Positions 6,520 through 8,816 of a stretch of DNA of 8,816 nucleotides are shown in pieces (the first letter of the stretch is position 1; each line of letters opens with the position of its first letter). The notes below the pieces were generated by a model. That model did no database searches, had not been told where the DNA came from, and saw only the letters and a program-made list of their open reading frames with translations. Position numbers and translations under genes: made by a program. Source of the stretch: an uncultured Oscillospiraceae bacterium (GTDB lineage Bacteria; Bacillota; Clostridia; Oscillospirales; Oscillospiraceae); contig CAKTQM010000058.1 of assembly GCA_934597125.1 (NCBI GenBank), forward strand, positions 1 to 8,816. Direction: 5' to 3'.

Positions 6520-6610
6520 CAAAAGAACAATGTCATTTTAGAATGATATTGTTCTGAAGCTTATCGACATTATTCTTTTGTCTAGGTATAATGTACTTGT
6601 GATATTGTGC
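6520..6610 (+). repeat. Cluster of four GAYATTRTTCT-like motifs around a promoter
   Basis: Copies occur at 6524-6534 (reverse orientation, AGAACAATGTC), 6545-6555 (GATATTGTTCT), 6566-6576 (GACATTATTCT) and 6601-6610 (GATATTGTGC). The first three start 21 bp apart, two helical turns. Copies 1 and 2 form a 14-bp dyad with loop TTAG (6524-6555). Copy 1 with copy 3 forms an alternative 15-bp dyad (6520-6534 with 6566-6580, one mismatch). Copy 3 overlaps the -35 box and copy 4 lies downstream of the -10 box. This is the layout of a repressor operator, or of mutually exclusive hairpins. Confidence 0.7.
6564..6592 (+). promoter_or_regulatory. Promoter ahead of the acetyltransferase remnant and the 80-residue gene
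   Basis: -35 TCGACA (6564-6569, one base from TTGACA), a 17-bp spacer, and a perfect -10 TATAAT (6587-6592). The predicted start is near 6599. It is embedded in the repeated motif cluster. Confidence 0.8.
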
Positions 6611-6804
6611 GTGGAGGTATCAAGCTCTCTATCGACAACGGTTTTGCTGGAGATGTGGTACTTGAAGCAAAGACAACGCAGTTAGCACAGCACTACGAAA
6701 GAGATTTTGATGCCGTATTGCTTCCTGCATTTCATTCCGCCGCCCCAAGGTATCTAATAGCGGATGAAGCTGCGAAACGGATATTCTTCACATACCTTGC
6801 CTGA
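6607..6804 (+). pseudogene. C-terminal remnant of a probable GNAT-type acetyltransferase
   Basis: The open frame reads GGIKLSIDNGFAGDVVLEAK, then a TTQLAQHYERDFDAVLLP segment and PRYLIADEAAKRIFFTYL before the stop. This resembles the end of GNAT proteins: an alpha-helix, the core beta strand G(D/E)VVLEAK, then the LxxHYExxFxA pattern. The acetyl-CoA-binding loop and the N-terminal half are absent, since a stop lies at 6589-6591, in the -10 box. The first possible start is a GTG at 6607 without a ribosome binding site. A deletion has probably joined the promoter region to the last third of the gene. It ends 23 nt before the next start. The family call is by resemblance only. Confidence 0.55.
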
Positions 6805-6827
6805 CTTTTGATAAGGAGGTGTCCCAT

Positions 6828-7070
6828 ATGAATGACAATAAAAATCGCCCAGCATCCAATGCAGCGTGGTATTGCCGTAAAGATCCTGAAAAGGAACGCT
6901 TTTATGAGATATTCTTCCGCCTGTGCCAGAAATACAATGTACGTTGGGCCAGCGCCACACCGAAAGAAAAAGCCTTCATCGAAGAGGTCACCCGCGTCAC
7001 TTATGAGCGGGATAAGGCGCAGCGTCTTGGACTGCCTCTGTCAGAAGTTCGTCCTTCTTTTGCGTCATAG
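6828..7070 (+). CDS. Unrecognised 80-residue conserved-looking protein
   Basis: The ATG at 6828 is preceded at an ideal 8 nt by AAGGAGG (6813-6819), the best ribosome binding site in this part of the window. A GTG in the same frame at 6819 is rejected because it overlaps that site. The protein is charged and probably helical (CRKDPEKERFYEIFFRLCQK, then a VTRVTYERDKAQRLGLPLSEV segment), has two cysteines, and has no signal peptide or membrane segment. I do not recognise a family. It follows the acetyltransferase remnant by 23 nt and shares its promoter. It could be a partner of the lost acetyltransferase, for example a small regulator or antitoxin-like protein. That is speculation. Confidence 0.7.
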   Translation: MNDNKNRPASNAAWYCRKDPEKERFYEIFFRLCQKYNVRWASATPKEKAFIEEVTRVTYERDKAQRLGLPLSEVRPSFAS

Positions 7071-7245
7071 GGTAGTCTGCTCCACACATGGAGAAACGAA
7101 TGAACAGAGCACAAGGAGCAAAGAGTTTTCAACCTCGTCCTTTTGCGGCAAAAATGCCAGCAAAGCCTTATGCTCCAACGGCTGGAAGTTTTTTATCGCT
7201 TGGTAATATTTTGAATATTATGTCCGACACACGGCATAAACAAAG
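7071..7245. other. Non-coding stretch without a supported gene
   Basis: No frame here has a start with a ribosome binding site. Small structures are visible: a 7-bp inverted repeat TAATATT/AATATTA around TTG (7204-7220) and a weak hairpin GGCA/TGCC near 7145-7160. Nothing else is supported. Confidence 0.5.
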
Positions 7246-7287
7246 AATACCCAACAGGGACGGCAATTGCCGTCCCTGTTGGGTATT
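7246..7287. terminator. Perfect 42-nt palindrome, probable two-way terminator
   Basis: Two 21-base arms (7246-7266 and 7267-7287) are exact reverse complements, with no spacer, centred on CAATTG. The plus side is followed by TTC after the final TATT and the minus side by CTTTGTTT. It lies between the 80-residue gene (+) and the HTH gene (-), which converge here, and suits a shared bidirectional terminator. Confidence 0.82.
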
Positions 7288-7300
7288 TTCACTATATAAG

Positions 7301-7537
7301 CTACCCCAGCAGGTCGCTTATTTCGCACCGTAGCGCCCTCGTCAGGCGCACGATGATATCGGCTTGGGCTTTGTTCAAGTCCTTGCTTTTGCGCTCATAG
7401 GCACGGATGGTGTTGACCGGAACGCCGGATGCCTTGACAAGCGTCTCCTGCGTCAAGCCACACTTTTTCCGCACAGTCTTCAGCCGGCTCACACCGGCGG
7501 CAAAATGCGCGTCCATGACCTCATAGCTCTTCTGCAT
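7301..7537 (-). CDS. XRE-type helix-turn-helix protein, possibly a 3' remnant of a longer gene
   Basis: 78 residues. The core is a clear HTH_3 fold: RLKTVRKKCGLTQETLVKAS (19-38), then GVPVNTIRAYERK (39-51) as the recognition helix region, then two helices ending in ALRCEISDLLG. Such proteins bind DNA and often repress their own or a neighbouring promoter. The ATG at 7537 has a possible GAGGCGG ribosome binding site. The same frame continues upstream (GELIGLYGTLHEAD before the Met) to a stop near 7600 without a start codon, and this stretch looks coding. A frame in another phase further upstream (EVFPEMQEEIPQNHMERLDE, about 7600-7660) also looks coding. The gene may therefore be the frameshifted end of a longer protein. 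It is divergent from the Fic gene, 173 nt away. Confidence 0.75.
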   Translation of the reverse strand: MQKSYEVMDAHFAAGVSRLKTVRKKCGLTQETLVKASGVPVNTIRAYERKSKDLNKAQADIIVRLTRALRCEISDLLG

Positions 7538-7640
7538 GTCCGCCTCGTGGAGCGTTCCATAAAGTCCAATAAGTTCCCCGTTTGTAATACCACAGTATTA
7601 GTTCGTCAAGGCGTTCCATGTGATTTTGAGGTATTTCCTC

Positions 7641-7669
7641 TTGCATTTCCGGAAACACTTCTGTATACT
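7641..7669 (+). promoter_or_regulatory. Promoter of the Fic gene
   Basis: -35 TTGCAT (7641-7646), a 17-bp spacer containing the palindrome TTCCGGAA, and -10 TATACT (7664-7669). It is about 41 nt upstream of the start codon and lies in the divergent region shared with the HTH gene. Confidence 0.65.
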
Positions 7670-7710
7670 GATACAAATTGATACTACTTATTATCGGTGG
7701 GAGGCACTAT

Positions 7711-8816
7711 ATGGACGCTGCGTTGTTTACTAAAATGCTATCGGATAAAAGCGTACTGGACTTGAAGAAACTGGGTTACAAATATCCGCAGGCGGATATG
7801 GGAGAGTTTGTGTCGCTGCTGAAAAGCGGCTTCTACCATCCGCTGCCGCTGAAAGATTTTTCCGGGCAGAATGTTGTCTATTTGGATAGTGTCGCGCAGG
7901 TGCATCTCTCCGTCGCTCGAATCCTGCTGACGCCGCAGAGCAGCACGCAGCTTTACGGCGTGAAGGCTATGGAAGAGGAGATCATCTCCACTTTCACCAT
8001 CGAGCAGGTGGATTTCTCCCGCGACAGTGTCCGCAAGATCCTGTCCGGCTTTGCTCCGGCGGATGAAAGCGAGAACCGCATCTACGGCATGAAAAAAGGG
8101 CTGGAATTCATCAGTGACCCCGCCAACAGGATCACCGAAGCATCTATCCATCAGCTGTATGAGACCGCCATCGGTGCTTATCTGCCGAAGGAAGACCGGC
8201 TGCGTCCCGGCCGCTTCTACCGGCACGACAGCGTGTATGTGGTCGGCTCCAAGGTGGAGCATACCGGTCTGCCGTGGCAGCAGCTGCCGGAGCGGATGGG
8301 GGAGCTGGTGCGCTTCATCCACGAGGATTCCGACAGCAACGACCTGCTGAAAGTGGCCCTGATCCACTTCTATATCGCCTATCTGCACCCCTACTTTGAT
8401 GGCAACGGCAGAATGGCCCGGCTGATGCACCTGTGGTATTTGGTGCAGCAGGGCTATTCCTCCGCCCTGTTCGTGCCGTTGTCGGAGTACGTCAACAAGA
8501 GCCGCAAGGGGTACTACGATGCTTACACGCTGGTGGAGGAGAATGCCCGCATCAGCGGCGTACTAGACGTAACGCCGTTTTTGGTGTATTTCATTGAGAA
8601 TGTGTATCACAAACTGAATGGGGCGCTCCCCGCCCGCCGGACGACCGAGGCGTTTCAGAATGCCCTGTCGCAAGGGCAGGTCACAGAGAAGGAAAAGGCG
8701 CTGTGGAGCTTCGTCCTCTCCGCGTATGTGGAAGCCGAATTCTCCACCAAGCAGCTGGAAAAGGACTTCGGCAACGCCGCCTACGCCACCATCCGCAGCT
8801 TTGTGCTGAAGTTTGA
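7711..8816 (+). CDS. Fic-domain protein (putative AMP-transferase), 3' end outside window
   Basis: The frame from the ATG at 7711 is open for 368 codons to the window edge. The final TGA bases are out of frame, so the gene continues. GGGAGG (7699-7704) is the ribosome binding site. The Fic active-site motif HPYFDGNGR (residues 226-234) is complete: His226 is the catalytic base and Asp230 the expected metal ligand. The usual reaction is transfer of AMP from ATP to a Ser/Thr/Tyr hydroxyl of a target protein. An N-terminal helix, ISTFTIEQVDFSRDSVR (92-108), matches the inhibitory (S/T)xxxE(G/N) motif at T94-E98, but with Gln99 instead of Gly/Asn. This would be a class II, self-inhibited Fic. The flap (HTGLPWQQLP, 184-193) and a winged-helix-like C-terminal part (about 325-368) are also visible. 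The target is unknown. It may be regulated by the divergent HTH protein. Confidence 0.92.
   Translation, partial: MDAALFTKMLSDKSVLDLKKLGYKYPQADMGEFVSLLKSGFYHPLPLKDFSGQNVVYLDSVAQVHLSVARILLTPQSSTQLYGVKAMEEEIISTFTIEQVDFSRDSVRKILSGFAPADESENRIYGMKKGLEFISDPANRITEASIHQLYETAIGAYLPKEDRLRPGRFYRHDSVYVVGSKVEHTGLPWQQLPERMGELVRFIHEDSDSNDLLKVALIHFYIAYLHPYFDGNGRMARLMHLWYLVQQGYSSALFVPLSEYVNKSRKGYYDAYTLVEENARISGVLDVTPFLVYFIENVYHKLNGALPARRTTEAFQNALSQGQVTEKEKALWSFVLSAYVEAEFSTKQLEKDFGNAAYATIRSFVLKF

Noticed and set aside
6477..6610. Possible MITE or insertion-sequence end
   Set aside because: The inverted repeats fit local hairpins and operators; no target-site duplication, transposase or paired terminal repeats were seen.
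6832..7206. Plus-strand 124-codon frame overlapping the 80-residue gene
   Set aside because: It overlaps in another phase the better-supported frame starting at 6828 and has no ribosome binding site at a suitable distance.
7088..7333. Plus-strand 81-codon frame after the 80-residue gene
   Set aside because: No ribosome binding site, and it runs through the perfect palindrome and into the HTH gene on the other strand.
7738..8430. Minus-strand open frame opposite the Fic gene
   Set aside because: The Fic frame carries the complete active-site motif and a good ribosome binding site; this one has neither.

Overview
The window looks like a chromosomal segment from a moderately GC-rich Gram-positive Firmicute, most likely a gut Clostridia/Oscillospiraceae-type bacterium. 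This is inferred from LPXTG anchors, sortases, a lipobox lipoprotein, strong AAGGAGG-type ribosome binding sites and the overall protein style. No rRNA, tRNA or CRISPR array was seen.

Positions 1-2637 (+) hold the 3' part of a sortase-assembled pilus or surface-protein operon. In order these are the C-terminal end of a SpaA/Cna-B-type pilin with LPETG, a class C sortase, a small second LPQTG pilin-like subunit, and a second short sortase overlapping it by 11 nt. A long composite hairpin sits between the main pilin and the first sortase, with its foot on the sortase ribosome binding site. A hairpin at 2685-2723 closes the operon.

Positions 2800-4461 (-) carry two separately promoted genes. 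One is a lipoprotein with a low-complexity stalk, a peptidoglycan-binding-like segment and an unrecognised Cys-containing C-terminal domain. The other is a DUF1003 membrane protein. Both have promoters with 17-bp spacers.

Positions 4515-5106 are a scar: a decayed NodB-type polysaccharide deacetylase, then an orphan reading frame with a CxxC motif running into a 16-bp-stem hairpin.

Positions 5136-8816 look like an accessory island. It holds an intact AAA ATPase of the DUF4143 type behind two copies of a 39-bp dyad repeat 60 bp apart; a promoter surrounded by four copies of a GAYATTRTTCT-like motif; the C-terminal remnant of what is probably a GNAT acetyltransferase; an unrecognised 80-residue protein; a 42-nt perfect palindrome; an XRE-type HTH gene that looks like the 3' remnant of a longer gene; and, divergently, a Fic-domain protein running off the right edge. 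The most interesting undescribed signals are the two clustered repeat/operator systems, in front of the ATPase and in front of the GNAT remnant/80-residue unit.
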